Assembly (NCBI RefSeq): GCF_014897815.1
Contig: NZ_JABUZG010000084.1
Span: 124,001 to 188,000, forward strand
Reading direction: 5' to 3'
From: Psychrobacter sp. PG1
GTDB lineage: Bacteria > Pseudomonadota > Gammaproteobacteria > Pseudomonadales > Moraxellaceae
Length of the DNA stretch: 64,000 nt
The position numbers and the translations under genes were made by a program. Shown here one piece after another: positions 1 to 9,100 of this stretch (position 1 is its first letter; each line of letters opens with the position of its first letter). The notes below the pieces were generated by a model, which searched no databases, had not been told where the DNA came from, and saw only the letters and a list, made by a program, of their open reading frames with translations.

Positions 1-267
1 CTATCCGTGTTTTTATACTGCAAATATTGATGACTTAAGTGTGAATAGCAAGTGACCGCTGAGCTGGAAGGAATCTTGGCAGTGACCGGCATATTGCACC
101 TATAAACCTATGAGTAGGTTGTGGTATAAAGAATAAAACTATAATTGGGCGGTACAGCTGGTAAGCATATATCCATTTTTAGCATGGATGCACCGTGCTG
201 CGATAACGAATATAGCAACACGAATTTAAAAAAATTGGGTTAAAAGACCATAAGTTAAACAAAGATA
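1..267. other. Left-edge non-coding stretch
   Basis: No convincing coding region, RNA gene or terminator is seen here. An 8-base direct repeat (AGTGACCG) occurs twice near 52-100, which may be chance. It lies downstream of the tetR stop codon and may belong to a gene outside the window. Confidence 0.4.
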
Positions 268-951
268 TTAATAACTGGTATTACGGTGCTCTTCTGACTC
301 AGTATCGATTTGCTCGACCAACTCCTGCATATCTTCATCCATCACCTCATCGTCGGCCGCAGGATAATGGCTCGGCAACTCAAGCATTTGCTGAACGAAG
401 GCATAACGCAGGGTATCACGGCGACCCAAATACCGCTGGTAAAAGCTTGAATTTAATAGTCCAGCACCGCCCTGACCCATCGCCCAAATCGAGGACAAAT
501 AGTCGCGCGTGCTCAAACTACTGTGCTGCTCTTGTAAATACGCACTGATAATGTCAATCAAGCGTTTCATACGCTGACGGCGAATATCATATAGCTCACC
601 AAATAAACGATTAAGACCCGTCACTGATGCAGCCAAACGCTCTTCGATTTGATTGAGCAACATGGCTTTTTGTGGATTAAATAACTGCTGAAAGATCATA
701 CGAGCAACGCCTGCTGATGGACAATCATCAATACGATTAATCTCAAACAGTTGTTCTTCATAGCGGATAATAATACGCAAATAGAGTTCATCTTTACTGG
801 AGAAATGCTTGTACAGTGTACCTTTAGCCAGATCCAGCTGGTCTGCCAAACTGTCTAAAGTAATATCACCATCGCCCGACTCAAGTAGCAATTGCTCTGC
901 CATCGCTAAGATATTCTCTTCTCGTGCCTTGAACTGATGCTGACGACTCAT
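268..951 (-). CDS. TetR/AcrR family transcriptional regulator
   Basis: This is a 227-residue one-component repressor-type protein. An N-terminal TetR helix-turn-helix occupies about residues 10-58, with the recognition segment LAKGTLYKHFSSKDELY typical of the family; the rest is the usual helical ligand-binding and dimerisation domain, without a recognisable ligand signature. The C-terminus is an acidic tail (DDEVMDEDMQELVEQIDTESEE). Length is normal for the family. No efflux pump or enzyme gene is next to it, so the regulated target is unknown. A palindrome in its own upstream region (1157-1172) could be an autoregulatory operator. Family assignment is secure; biological role is not. Confidence 0.9.
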   Translation of the reverse strand: MSRQHQFKAREENILAMAEQLLLESGDGDITLDSLADQLDLAKGTLYKHFSSKDELYLRIIIRYEEQLFEINRIDDCPSAGVARMIFQQLFNPQKAMLLNQIEERLAASVTGLNRLFGELYDIRRQRMKRLIDIISAYLQEQHSSLSTRDYLSSIWAMGQGGAGLLNSSFYQRYLGRRDTLRYAFVQQMLELPSHYPAADDEVMDEDMQELVEQIDTESEEHRNTSY

Positions 952-1156
952 AATCTCTCCTAAAACCTGACAAGATTAAGCATATGACCATCTTGTGGAT
1001 GAATGCATCGGCGACAAGCGTATAAGGTCATACAAAGTCTGCTCGAAAACCACCAAAGGAGATATGCTTATGTTTGCTAAATAGTCATTGATAATCATAG
1101 GCTTATGCTCCACATCATAAGTGCAAATAACCTAAAGCAACAGGACTGTATCATAA

Positions 1157-1172
1157 ATGACTGAGTGGTCAT
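1157..1172. promoter_or_regulatory. Candidate TetR-family operator palindrome
   Basis: ATGAC and GTCAT form an inverted repeat separated by six bases (tgagtg) about 200 bases upstream of the tetR start. Palindromes of this TGAC-N-GTCA shape are common operators of TetR proteins. There is no other gene start nearby on this side, so autoregulation is the simplest reading. Not tested. Confidence 0.3.
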
Positions 1173-1184
1173 AGCATAACCATT

Positions 1185-1973
1185 TTAGTGATACTGTGCC
1201 AGTAAATTCTCAAAGTTTTTTGCAGTTAATACCCCAACATCATCGCTACTACAGCCATACATCTCTGCCAAACAACTGGCGACATACGGTACGTAGGCAG
1301 GCTCATTCGGTCTACCACGCTTGGGCACCGGTGCTAGATAAGGACTGTCAGTTTCGATAAGCAGTCTGTCTCTAGGCATGTTTTTTGCTGCATCTTTAAT
1401 CATTTGAGCACTTTTAAAGCTAACAATGCCCGAAAATGATATATAAAACCCTAAGTCAAGTGCACGCTTGGCCGTCTCCCAATCTTCGGTAAAGCAGTGA
1501 ATAATACCGTGTTCAGCGCCTTCTGATTTTAGGATATCAATCGTATCTTCTTTAGCATCACGCATATGAATGACGAGTGGCTTTTGCAGGCTTTGACTGG
1601 CATGAATATGACGAGCAAGACTGGCTTGCTGCTCTTTTTTGTTTTCCGTTGACCAGTAATAATCTAATCCTGTCTCCCCAATCGCCCATACATGGTCGGC
1701 ATCAGCGGTTTCGATCAAACGCTCAACCGTCGCTGATTGTAAGACACTAATGTCCTCACAAGGATGAATACCGACGCTCATGCCAAGATTTAGCGCCTCA
1801 TCGCTATAGGTGCTGACAATATGAGCAATCTCATCATATTCGGCAAAATCACACATAATTGCCATTGCCCGAGTGACATTGGCAGCTTTCATCGCGTCAA
1901 TCGCGCCAGACAATTGACCATCATACTTGGTTAAATCTAAACGATTAAGATGACAATGGCTATCAGTAAACAT
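1185..1973 (-). CDS. tatD: TatD family metal-dependent hydrolase (DNase)
   Basis: The product is 262 residues, a TIM-barrel metallohydrolase. It begins MFTDSHCHLNRLDL with the HxH metal ligands, followed by GETGLDYYW (bridging Glu) and, near the C-terminus, LIETDSPYLAPVPKRGRPNEP, which is diagnostic of TatD/YcfH/YjjV. The family acts as 3'-5' exonuclease or DNase in DNA repair, in the cytoplasm. The reading frame is open for 31 more codons upstream, but that extension is hydrophobic, unrelated to the family, and the internal ATG gives the expected length, so 1973 is taken as the start. Which TatD paralog it represents (TatD, YcfH or YjjV) cannot be settled by eye. Confidence 0.9.
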   Translation of the reverse strand: MFTDSHCHLNRLDLTKYDGQLSGAIDAMKAANVTRAMAIMCDFAEYDEIAHIVSTYSDEALNLGMSVGIHPCEDISVLQSATVERLIETADADHVWAIGETGLDYYWSTENKKEQQASLARHIHASQSLQKPLVIHMRDAKEDTIDILKSEGAEHGIIHCFTEDWETAKRALDLGFYISFSGIVSFKSAQMIKDAAKNMPRDRLLIETDSPYLAPVPKRGRPNEPAYVPYVASCLAEMYGCSSDDVGVLTAKNFENLLAQYH

Positions 1974-2233
1974 AAGTAATCTCGTTAATAAAAATGAATG
2001 AATAAAAAATATTAGGTTTAAAACCTTAGAGTATTGATTGCTCCAAAGGCAACTGTTTTCAAGCAAAGTTTAGCGTTACACTATCAGAGTCATGGTTAAC
2101 CGTGTCTGAAACGGTATCAAAACTGACTATATTCTTGACATGAGCCTTGATATAAAGACAGCTAATCAACCATAGAAGCCATTCGCTAGCGAAAACATTA
2201 CGCCTTCTACTCACTTTTCATAAGCCCATCATT

Positions 2234-2899
2234 ATGAACCATAAAAAAACCATCAGCCTTTCTCCGATTATAAAAACATTATTACCCAAACAGCTCTATA
2301 AAAAGCGGTTTTTGTTACAAGACAAAGGGCTCAATAATCATATCAATATCGCCAAAGATGCACGCATCATTGGCAATTCGACCATTACCATTCGTAAGGG
2401 TTATGACAATCACATCACTATCGGTAAGGGCGGCAAATTTAATCAGTTAAAAATTGACATCAACGGCAATCACAATCAAGTCACGATTGGAGAGCACGTT
2501 AAATTCTCGGGGCGATTATTGGTTGTCGGTAATTATCTACATATTTATATCGGCAATCATACCACCGCTATTGACTGCTATATTTTGGCGCGCGATAAAA
2601 GTGTGACCATTGGTCAATCATGCATGATATCACGTGGTATCGAAATTCGAGCGACTGACGTTCACAAGGTCTATGATATAGACACTAACGCGCGAGTGAA
2701 TAAGGCACATACAGACGTCAGTTTAGGAGACCATATTTGGATTGCCGCCAATGTAACCATTTCTAAAAACGTCTCTATCGCCAGTGGTTGTATTATTGCA
2801 GCAGGGGCATTTGTCAATAAACCAGTTGAGACGCCCAACTGCATGATTGCTGGTACACCAGCCAAAATTATTCGCCAAAATGTACGCTGGGAGCGTTAA
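2234..2899 (+). CDS. Hexapeptide-repeat acyltransferase (O-acetyltransferase-like)
   Basis: The protein has 221 residues. From about residue 35 to 200 it shows the [LIV]-G-X4 periodicity of a left-handed parallel beta-helix (for example ITIGKGGKFN, QVTIGEHVKF, IYIGNHTTAI, VTIGQSCMIS). The C-terminal part (GDHIWIAANVTISKNVSIASGCIIAAGAFV, then AGTPAKIIRQ) matches the CoA-binding coils and closing strand of sugar O-acetyltransferases. The histidine in the DVHKVYD segment may be the catalytic base. Such enzymes acetylate capsule, LPS or other surface sugars using acetyl-CoA. No polysaccharide gene cluster adjoins it, so the acceptor is unknown. It converges on gspE. Confidence 0.8.
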   Translation: MNHKKTISLSPIIKTLLPKQLYKKRFLLQDKGLNNHINIAKDARIIGNSTITIRKGYDNHITIGKGGKFNQLKIDINGNHNQVTIGEHVKFSGRLLVVGNYLHIYIGNHTTAIDCYILARDKSVTIGQSCMISRGIEIRATDVHKVYDIDTNARVNKAHTDVSLGDHIWIAANVTISKNVSIASGCIIAAGAFVNKPVETPNCMIAGTPAKIIRQNVRWER

Positions 2900-2952
2900 A
2901 GAGTTAAGTTACAAGGCAACGTTTTACTAAAGCAAGCGTTAGCCGTTTGATG

Positions 2953-4740
2953 TCAATGCAATGGCACCACTCGCATTACTTCTTCTATGGTCGTCAGCCC
3001 TTCACTAATACGCTTTGCACCCGATAAGCGCAATGGCTGCACACCTTCGCGGTACGCTTGCTGCTTAAGCACATCTAAATTGGCATCGGCGGCGACCAGT
3101 TTTTTTAGCTCATTTGACAACGGCATGATCTCGTACAGACCAACGCGACCTTGATAGCCCGTATGGCGACAATGCTCGCAGCCTTGCGCCGTATAAATTT
3201 GCGCTGGAGCGGGCGCACGCCAAGGCTGAACCAATTCCTGCCACTGAATAGCAATTTCACTGTCTGGGATTACGTCTAGAGCTTTTTTGCAATGCGGACA
3301 TAAGGTGCGTAGCAAACGCTGCGCCATGACGCCTAATATCGTCGCTGAGGTTAAAAACGGCTGAATGCCCAAATCATGCAAGCGAGTAAGTGAGCTTGGT
3401 GCATCATTGGTATGCAACGTCGAGAGTACCAAATGTCCAGTGAGTGATGCTTGTACTGCCATATTGGCGGTTTCGGCATCGCGAATCTCACCAACCATAA
3501 TGATATCTGGGTCTTGGCGCATCAAAGAGCGAATACCATCGGCAAAGTGCAAATCAACCCCTGGATTAACCTGCATTTGGTTGAAAGCTGGTTCAATCAT
3601 CTCGATAGGATCTTCAATCGTACAAACGTTAACTTGTTCTGTGGCGAGCTGCTTAAGCGTACTGTACAACGTCGTAGTCTTACCTGAACCCGTTGGCCCT
3701 GTGACCAAAATAATACCGTTGGGATGCGCTGTCAGCTCATGCCAAGTATCGAGCTGTTTACCTGACAAACCAAGCTGAGCAAACGAGCGCACCAGCACTT
3801 CAGGGTCAAATACCCGCATCACCAGCTTTTCGCCAAAGGCTGTCGGCATCGTCGATAGGCGCAGCTCAGTTTCTAGACCCTTTGGCGTACGGGTTTTCAA
3901 CCTACCATCTTGTGGTTTGCGTTTTTCTGCCACATTCAGTCGTCCTAATATTTTAATCCGCGCCGTCACCGCGACAATGATTGCCAAAGGCATCTCATAG
4001 ACGGTATGTAGCACGCCATCGATACGAAAACGGACTTTACCCGTCTCACGGCGAGGCTCTAAATGGATATCACTGGCTCGCTGCTCAAAAGCATATTGCA
4101 ACAACCAATCGACAACTCTGACAATATGTTGATCGTTGGCATCAGGGTTGGTATTGTCGCCCAGTTGCAATAATGCCTCAACATTGGTGACATCAGCCGC
4201 CGCCCGCTTATGGACACTATTTGCTCCTGCAATCGCTTGGGTGACTTGGTAAAACTCTTGACGGTAGCGATTGATTTGCTCAGGATTGATATAAACCGTA
4301 CGATAGCTTTTAGACTTGATTAATTTTTCGATACTTGTCTGCCACTCCGTACAAAACGGCTGGTCTGTACCGATGACGACTTCATCATTCGTCACTTCAA
4401 TGGGCAAAATATGCTGTGAGCGGGCATATTCAAAGGACATCAGTTGGGTCACGGCTGGGACATCGACTTTTAATGGATCAATACGGACAAGTGCCATGCC
4501 TGCTTTGGCAGCCAACCATTGATTCAACCATACCAAAGTCAATTTATGCTCAACGTTTTTATCGAGTGCATGACCGTTTGGCAGACCAAATTCACTGATG
4601 GTCAGGAGTGGATGCTGCGCTTTATCACGGCGGCTCGTCATCACTAAATTGTAGCCACGCTGATCAATTACCTTATCTGCCAATAGTTCATCTAAGCACC
4701 AACGTAAATCAATCACGATTGAATATTTCTGAGCAGACAT
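2953..4740 (-). CDS. gspE: GspE/PulE-type secretion ATPase
   Basis: The 595-residue protein is a hexameric cytoplasmic ATPase powering assembly of a type II secretion pseudopilus. An N-terminal GspE/PilB platform domain spans about residues 60-165. The ATPase core carries Walker A GPTGSGKTTT (348-357), an Asp box around 375-382, Walker B with DPDIIMVGEIRD (410-421) and the His box near GHLVLSTLHTN (435-445). A tetracysteine zinc site (Cys 481, 484, 521, 524) lies in the C-terminal part. The overall form fits GspE, although some PilB-like proteins are similar. No other T2SS gene is adjacent, which is unusual for enterobacteria but seen where gsp genes are scattered. GspE versus PilB is inferred. 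Confidence 0.85.
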   Translation of the reverse strand: MSAQKYSIVIDLRWCLDELLADKVIDQRGYNLVMTSRRDKAQHPLLTISEFGLPNGHALDKNVEHKLTLVWLNQWLAAKAGMALVRIDPLKVDVPAVTQLMSFEYARSQHILPIEVTNDEVVIGTDQPFCTEWQTSIEKLIKSKSYRTVYINPEQINRYRQEFYQVTQAIAGANSVHKRAAADVTNVEALLQLGDNTNPDANDQHIVRVVDWLLQYAFEQRASDIHLEPRRETGKVRFRIDGVLHTVYEMPLAIIVAVTARIKILGRLNVAEKRKPQDGRLKTRTPKGLETELRLSTMPTAFGEKLVMRVFDPEVLVRSFAQLGLSGKQLDTWHELTAHPNGIILVTGPTGSGKTTTLYSTLKQLATEQVNVCTIEDPIEMIEPAFNQMQVNPGVDLHFADGIRSLMRQDPDIIMVGEIRDAETANMAVQASLTGHLVLSTLHTNDAPSSLTRLHDLGIQPFLTSATILGVMAQRLLRTLCPHCKKALDVIPDSEIAIQWQELVQPWRAPAPAQIYTAQGCEHCRHTGYQGRVGLYEIMPLSNELKKLVAADANLDVLKQQAYREGVQPLRLSGAKRISEGLTTIEEVMRVVPLH

Positions 4741-4825
4741 ATTTTTCTTCTTTTATTATTGATGCGTTATTTATTGAGGAGTGATTTATGGATAATTCAT
4801 GCGGCAGTAATGGCGTCACTGGGCG

Positions 4826-5701
4826 CTACAAGCTCACTTTCACAACAGCCATTATCTGCAATTGCCCTGATTCTATCAACTGGAAGCTCACATCGACAGA
4901 CTTATAACGCATGACAAACGGCGTATTGATCTCCGCGCGACGATAGGCTGGACGCGGGTCTTGCGCAATTAATGCTTTAATAGTCTCGATATCAGCAATG
5001 AGCAATTGCTCTTGCATTTGTCGAATAAGCGTCGCTACACTATTATTTTTTGCATGAATAGCTTTCTTATTATTTTTATTTTCAGTCTCATTGTCATTTT
5101 TATCGCATCGTCCAGCATCAACCAACGTCATAAATTGCTCGTAAGCAGACTCCGTGATAATTATCTCTAATAAATCTGGCGCAGTTGGCGCAAACCCGCT
5201 TTTTACATTGCTGAGCGCATCGCTATAAGCGACATAGGGCTTAATATCGATAATCGGCGTACCATCTATCATATCTGCACCGCTAATAATAAGTAACACG
5301 CGCCCATCACAAACCTCGATACTTTCAAGCTTGACGACAGATAACCCAAGCGCTGAGGGTCGATACATACTGCGACTGGCAAACACCCCTATTTTTTGAT
5401 TGCCACCGAGCCTTGGTGGGCGGACTTGCGCACGAAAGTCAGTGCCGCTTTTGCCAATGTGACTGTCTTTATTGGTATAGTTATGATGAAACTGCCAACT
5501 GATCCAGATATGGCTGAACGCGTCTAAACCGGCAAATGCTGCTGGCGAGTCATAAGGCGCTATCATCTCAATGATACTGGTGAGCGCAACCAAGTTCGGC
5601 TGGCGTGGCGCACCAAATTTCTGTGATAGCGGCGCGCGATGGTAGCCAATCATTGGCGCATGGTGGTAACCCGCCAAAGAGATATTATCATCGGACATCA
5701 T
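4826..5701 (-). CDS. trmO: tRNA (t6A37) N6-methyltransferase TrmO
   Basis: This 291-residue protein belongs to the TsaA/VirR/YaeB family, which methylates N6-threonylcarbamoyladenosine at position 37 of tRNA-Thr(GGU) using SAM. Family motifs are visible: GYHRAPLSQKFGAPRQP near the N-terminus, FSHIWISWQFHHN, the VRPPRLGGNQKIGVFASRSMYRPSALGLS SAM-binding block, and DIKPYV. The C-terminal subdomain (DPRPAYRR) is present. An Asn/Lys-rich insert sits at about residues 198-220. The N-terminus contains a near repeat (GYHHAPMIGYHRAP). The start is ATGATG with GGAG just upstream, so the first or second Met could be used. Confidence 0.9.
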   Translation of the reverse strand: MMSDDNISLAGYHHAPMIGYHRAPLSQKFGAPRQPNLVALTSIIEMIAPYDSPAAFAGLDAFSHIWISWQFHHNYTNKDSHIGKSGTDFRAQVRPPRLGGNQKIGVFASRSMYRPSALGLSVVKLESIEVCDGRVLLIISGADMIDGTPIIDIKPYVAYSDALSNVKSGFAPTAPDLLEIIITESAYEQFMTLVDAGRCDKNDNETENKNNKKAIHAKNNSVATLIRQMQEQLLIADIETIKALIAQDPRPAYRRAEINTPFVMRYKSVDVSFQLIESGQLQIMAVVKVSL

Positions 5702-6201
5702 GTTTCTCCAAAAAACCGTTCAATAGTAAGCATCTGCTTTTATGAGAGCGTTTAGCACATATTATCCAGTGATACAAAATTACTCACTAACGATATTCCA
5801 TTTTATCATGCCCCATCGTCGCTGCCAGACGGATTTTTATTTTAAATTTTGGTATTATGAGCCATAAATTCGATGAGAGCCTTTATTTTTCAACCCTTAT
5901 AAGCCAGCAACAGCCATTGTCGTGGTTTGGCAGGTGACAGATTCAGTCGTATCTATCCTTAGACCTTATCAGTCCCTCTCCTGATTTTAAATGCTCAATA
6001 AGGTGTTAGAATATCGCCCCATCACATTGATTAAAACATCGGCTATGCTACTTACTTTGCATGACAGAGGTTTTAAACGATTGGCTGTTCCAATAGTGAT
6101 TGAAAATTTACTACCCTTCTATACCCTTTTTCATTGAAAATTTTAATTTAACACTCATTTAAACTTAATAAAACCGATAGCAACTTATTAACGAGGACTT
6201 T
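5702..6201. other. 500-bp intergenic between divergent trmO and fpr
   Basis: No gene, tRNA or terminator is seen. The region must hold promoters for both divergent genes; a possible -10 (TAGAAT, about 6007-6012) is not backed by a good -35. AT-rich tracts occupy the last 80 bases before fpr. The fpr ribosome binding site GAGGA is at 6192-6196. Confidence 0.5.
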
Positions 6202-6975
6202 ATGTCAAAACTTCGCACCGAAACGGTCACAGAGGTTCATCACTGGAATGACGCTCTATTTAGCATCAAGACAACTCGCGACGATGGCCTGCGCTTTCGT
6301 AATGGAGAATTTGCGATGATCGGAATCGTTGTCGATGGCAGACCGCTATTGCGCGCTTATTCGATTGCTAGCCCGAACTACGAAGATCACTTAGAATTCT
6401 TTTCTATCAAGGTTCAAGATGGTCCATTAACCTCGCGCTTGCAGCATATCAAAGTTGGTGACGAGCTGTTGGTCAGCAAAAAACCAACGGGCACTTTGGT
6501 ACTAGATGATTTACTGCCTGGCAAAAACCTTTATATGCTCTCTACAGGCACTGGACTGGCGCCATTTTTATCGTTGGCACGTGATCCTGAAGTCTATGAA
6601 CGCTTTGAAAAAATCATCTTGGTACATGGTGTGCGCCATGTCGATGATTTGGCGTATCGTGATATGTTTGAAAACGAATTACCTAACGACGAGATCTTTG
6701 GTGAATGGTATCGTGAAAAATTCATCTACTACCCAACAGTGACTCGTGAAGATTTCAAAAATCAAGGTCGCGTGACTGACTTAATGACCTCAGGAAAGCT
6801 CTTTGAAGACATTGGCTTACCGCCGATGAATAAAGAAGACGACCGTGTCATGATCTGCGGTAGCATGCCATTTAATGCTGAAGTTTCAGCGATTTTGGAT
6901 GATTTTGGTTTGACTGTTTCACCACGCATGGGTGTCCAAGCAGATTATGCCGTTGAACGTGCTTTTGTAGGCTAA
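6202..6975 (+). CDS. fpr: Ferredoxin--NADP(+) reductase
   Basis: The 257-residue flavoprotein transfers electrons between NADPH and ferredoxin or flavodoxin in the cytoplasm and often serves oxidative-stress and Fe-S repair. The FAD motif RAYSIASPNYEDHLEFFSIKV (RxYS) lies near residues 50-70, the NADP-binding segment STGTGLAPFLS near 115, and the CGSMPFN motif near 220. The C-terminal end YAVERAFVG matches bacterial class I (subclass Fpr) enzymes. Length is typical. GAGGA precedes the ATG by a good spacing. It stands alone, upstream of the tRNA-Leu gene, with no visible operon partner. Confidence 0.93.
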   Translation: MSKLRTETVTEVHHWNDALFSIKTTRDDGLRFRNGEFAMIGIVVDGRPLLRAYSIASPNYEDHLEFFSIKVQDGPLTSRLQHIKVGDELLVSKKPTGTLVLDDLLPGKNLYMLSTGTGLAPFLSLARDPEVYERFEKIILVHGVRHVDDLAYRDMFENELPNDEIFGEWYREKFIYYPTVTREDFKNQGRVTDLMTSGKLFEDIGLPPMNKEDDRVMICGSMPFNAEVSAILDDFGLTVSPRMGVQADYAVERAFVG

Positions 6976-7008
6976 ACCAATTTAATTGAAAATTATATCA
7001 AATAATTC

Positions 7009-7036
7009 TTGACGGATAAAAATAGGCTGCTATAAT
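7009..7036 (+). promoter_or_regulatory. Sigma-70 promoter of tRNA-Leu
   Basis: TTGACG at 7009-7014 and TATAAT at 7031-7036 are separated by 16 bases. A short GC-containing stretch follows the -10 (ACGCAGCC), as is common at stable RNA promoters. The tRNA begins about 70 bases downstream. Confidence 0.8.
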
Positions 7037-7109
7037 ACGCAGCCTATACAGAGTTAACCCTGTAGCCCAATTCGATAATCTCTATCTAATAGACCTTATC
7101 TTCTAACAT

Positions 7110-7195
7110 GCCAGTGTGATGGAATTGGTAGACATGACGGATTCAAAATCCGTTGCCTAATAAGCGTGTCGGTTCGAGTCCGACCACTGGTACCA
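7110..7195 (+). tRNA. tRNA-Leu (anticodon CAA)
   Basis: The 86-base gene folds as a type II tRNA. The acceptor stem GCCAGTG pairs with CACTGGT, the anticodon arm is ACGGA/TCCGT with loop TTCAAAA giving anticodon CAA (codon UUG), there is a variable arm, and the T arm contains GGTTCGAGTCC. CCA is encoded at 7193-7195. It is expressed from the promoter at 7009 and followed by a strong terminator. Confidence 0.97.
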
Positions 7196-7213
7196 ATATT
7201 AGTAACAAATCAG

Positions 7214-7236
7214 CCTCCTCATCAGGAGGTTTTTTT
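7214..7236 (+). terminator. Intrinsic terminator of tRNA-Leu
   Basis: CCTCCT/AGGAGG six-base stem with a four-base loop, followed by seven T residues. Confidence 0.9.
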
Positions 7237-7260
7237 GTGCCGGTAATATTATTGCTATAC

Positions 7261-7506
7261 TTACTTCTCTATTTCAGATTGCAGCACCGCAATTATCTTA
7301 ATGGGCACGGCAAACTCCCACGGCATGCCAGCATTACAATAAAAATGTCCGTCACGAAATGATACGATATAAGCCGTAAAATCATTACCACAATGATCCA
7401 TCATTGCTTGCTCATCACTATCATCACAAACCGCACACCATACTTTTTTATCGCCGCGTGCTAGCATCGCCCTTGTTAAATCGCTCCCTTTTAGTTCATT
7501 ATTCAT
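7261..7506 (-). CDS. Small conserved-looking protein of unknown function
   Basis: The product is 81 residues from the chosen start (MNNELKGSDLTRAM). It is a soluble, mildly acidic protein with a WCAVCDDSDEQAM segment (CxxC-like spacing), DHCGNDF, and FRDGHFYCNAGMPWEFAVPIKI near the end. The frame extends six codons further, but AAGGAG lies just inside that extension and is ideally spaced for the internal ATG at 7506, which decides the start. It converges on the tRNA-Leu gene. I do not recognise the family; the cysteines could bind metal but this is a guess. Confidence 0.65.
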   Translation of the reverse strand: MNNELKGSDLTRAMLARGDKKVWCAVCDDSDEQAMMDHCGNDFTAYIVSFRDGHFYCNAGMPWEFAVPIKIIAVLQSEIEK

Positions 7507-8008
7507 CATCAGCTCCTTAGTCATTCTAAACTCTCTAACATCAAGCTCTTAAAGAGTTAATTTTACCAAAACTCCATTTTCGATCTTGGCATGAGCGATA
7601 AGTAATGTCTTTTTTACATGGTCATAGAGGCGCACAAGGCATTACTTATTGTTTTATAATCATCCATTAGCGCGGATACTATATTGTAAAACACCAGAAT
7701 CAAAACTGTAACATCTAAATGTGAGATTTATGACAAACGGTGAGGTGGATACGACAGGTGGTGCAAGAGTACAAATGAGTTTGATTTACAGTAGACTTAG
7801 ATAATTCAATAGCAGAAATATGTTTGCTAAATACGATTTTTTTGAATTAATACTTCTGTTTATCATTAACTAACTCTATGATATATAAGATTTATGACAT
7901 ATAAAATTATTCATATATCATTGCTAGTGTCCTGCTAACCTAGCAAAGGAGTCTATCGATAAATCCAAATTTTGACACTCAATCAAAGCGCTTGAATCAG
8001 GTAAAATA
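7507..8008. other. 502-bp intergenic upstream of dinB
   Basis: No gene is seen. A 10-bp perfect inverted repeat (ATAAGTAATG at 7598-7607, CATTACTTAT at 7640-7649) is the only clear structure. A TTGACA hexamer at 7972-7977 lacks a suitably spaced -10 before dinB. No SOS box (CTG-N10-CAG) was seen just upstream of dinB. Confidence 0.45.
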
Positions 8009-9100
8009 GTGAGTATGACAACTTCTATAAATGCTAGCCCTCGTAAAATCATTCATATAGACATGGATGCTTTTTATGCCAGTGTGGAGCAGCGTGACTT
8101 TCCTGAACTGCGCGGTAAGCCACTGGTGGTTGGTGGCGATCCAAGTGGTCGCGGCGTGGTCGCAGCAGCCAGCTATGAGGTGCGTAAATTTGGTGTACGC
8201 TCTGCCATGTCTTGTTATGAGGCGCGTAAACGTTGCCCAGAAGTCATTTTTGTTAGACCACGTTTTGAGGTTTATCGCGCAGTTAGTAGCGATATTCGCC
8301 AGATTATGTACCGCTTAACGCCACATGTTGAACCATTGTCTCTAGATGAGGCGTATCTCGATGTTACAGGGCTCAAAGTCCATAAAGGCTCAGCTACCTT
8401 GATGGCGAACTGGCTAAGGGCACAAATACTAGCGCATACTGGGTTAACCGCCTCAGCAGGTGTGTCGTTTAACAAGATGTTGGCTAAAATTGCCTCTGAT
8501 ATCAATAAGCCCAATGGTACGGCCATTATCACGCCAGCGGACGCTGATGCCTTTATCAGTACGCTACCTATCGAGCGTTTTCATGGTATTGGTAAAGCCA
8601 CTGCCAAGCGCTTACATGCAATGGGTGTAAGTACTGGCGCGGATCTCAAGCGAATGCAAGCAGCTGTCTTGGTGCAGGAGTTCGGCAAGCGTGGGCAGTT
8701 TTATCACGATATTGCCCATGGGCGTGATGAGCGTGCTGTCAAATCTGAGCGCGCGCATAAATCTGTGGGTTCTGAGACCACATTCAAAGACAATCTAAAT
8801 GACAACCATGAATTACGTATACAAATTTATGAACAAAATGGTGATGCCTTTCATCAATTGCAACAAAAACAGCTGGTCGCCTATACCATTACTCTAAAAG
8901 TTAAATACGCAGACTTCACTCAAATCACCCGCTCACACACGCTATCGACTGCCTTTAACAGTGCTGATTCTGCCCATTATTGGTTGGACAAACTGTTTTT
9001 AGACATTCCTCGTGAGCTACCTATCCGCTTAGTCGGTGTTACTTTCTCTTCATTAGCACCTGCCGCCCAATTGTTGCCGCAGTTAAATTTGTTTGAATAA
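8009..9100 (+). CDS. dinB: DNA polymerase IV (Y-family translesion polymerase)
   Basis: The protein is 363 residues (361 from the alternative ATG at 8015; the first codon used here is GTG). The catalytic core shows IIHIDMDAFYASVEQRD (first carboxylates), the YEVRKFGVRSAMSC fingers segment and SLDEAYLDVTG with the catalytic DE pair near residue 110. Helix-hairpin-helix residues (FHGIGKATAKRL) and a little-finger domain follow. The C-terminus ends QLNLFE, a canonical beta-clamp binding motif (QLxLF). It performs error-prone bypass synthesis on damaged templates. Neither start has a strong ribosome binding site. No neighbouring SOS gene is present. Confidence 0.95.
   Translation: MSMTTSINASPRKIIHIDMDAFYASVEQRDFPELRGKPLVVGGDPSGRGVVAAASYEVRKFGVRSAMSCYEARKRCPEVIFVRPRFEVYRAVSSDIRQIMYRLTPHVEPLSLDEAYLDVTGLKVHKGSATLMANWLRAQILAHTGLTASAGVSFNKMLAKIASDINKPNGTAIITPADADAFISTLPIERFHGIGKATAKRLHAMGVSTGADLKRMQAAVLVQEFGKRGQFYHDIAHGRDERAVKSERAHKSVGSETTFKDNLNDNHELRIQIYEQNGDAFHQLQQKQLVAYTITLKVKYADFTQITRSHTLSTAFNSADSAHYWLDKLFLDIPRELPIRLVGVTFSSLAPAAQLLPQLNLFE

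Noticed and set aside
3365-3778. 137-codon plus-strand open frame inside gspE
   Set aside because: Lies opposite the conserved ATPase core of gspE; no independent evidence.
7153-7362. 69-codon frame starting within tRNA-Leu
   Set aside because: Begins in the tRNA and runs through its terminator; not a plausible gene.
7972-8007. TTGACA with TAAAAT as a dinB promoter
   Set aside because: The spacing of about 24 bases is too long for a sigma-70 promoter.
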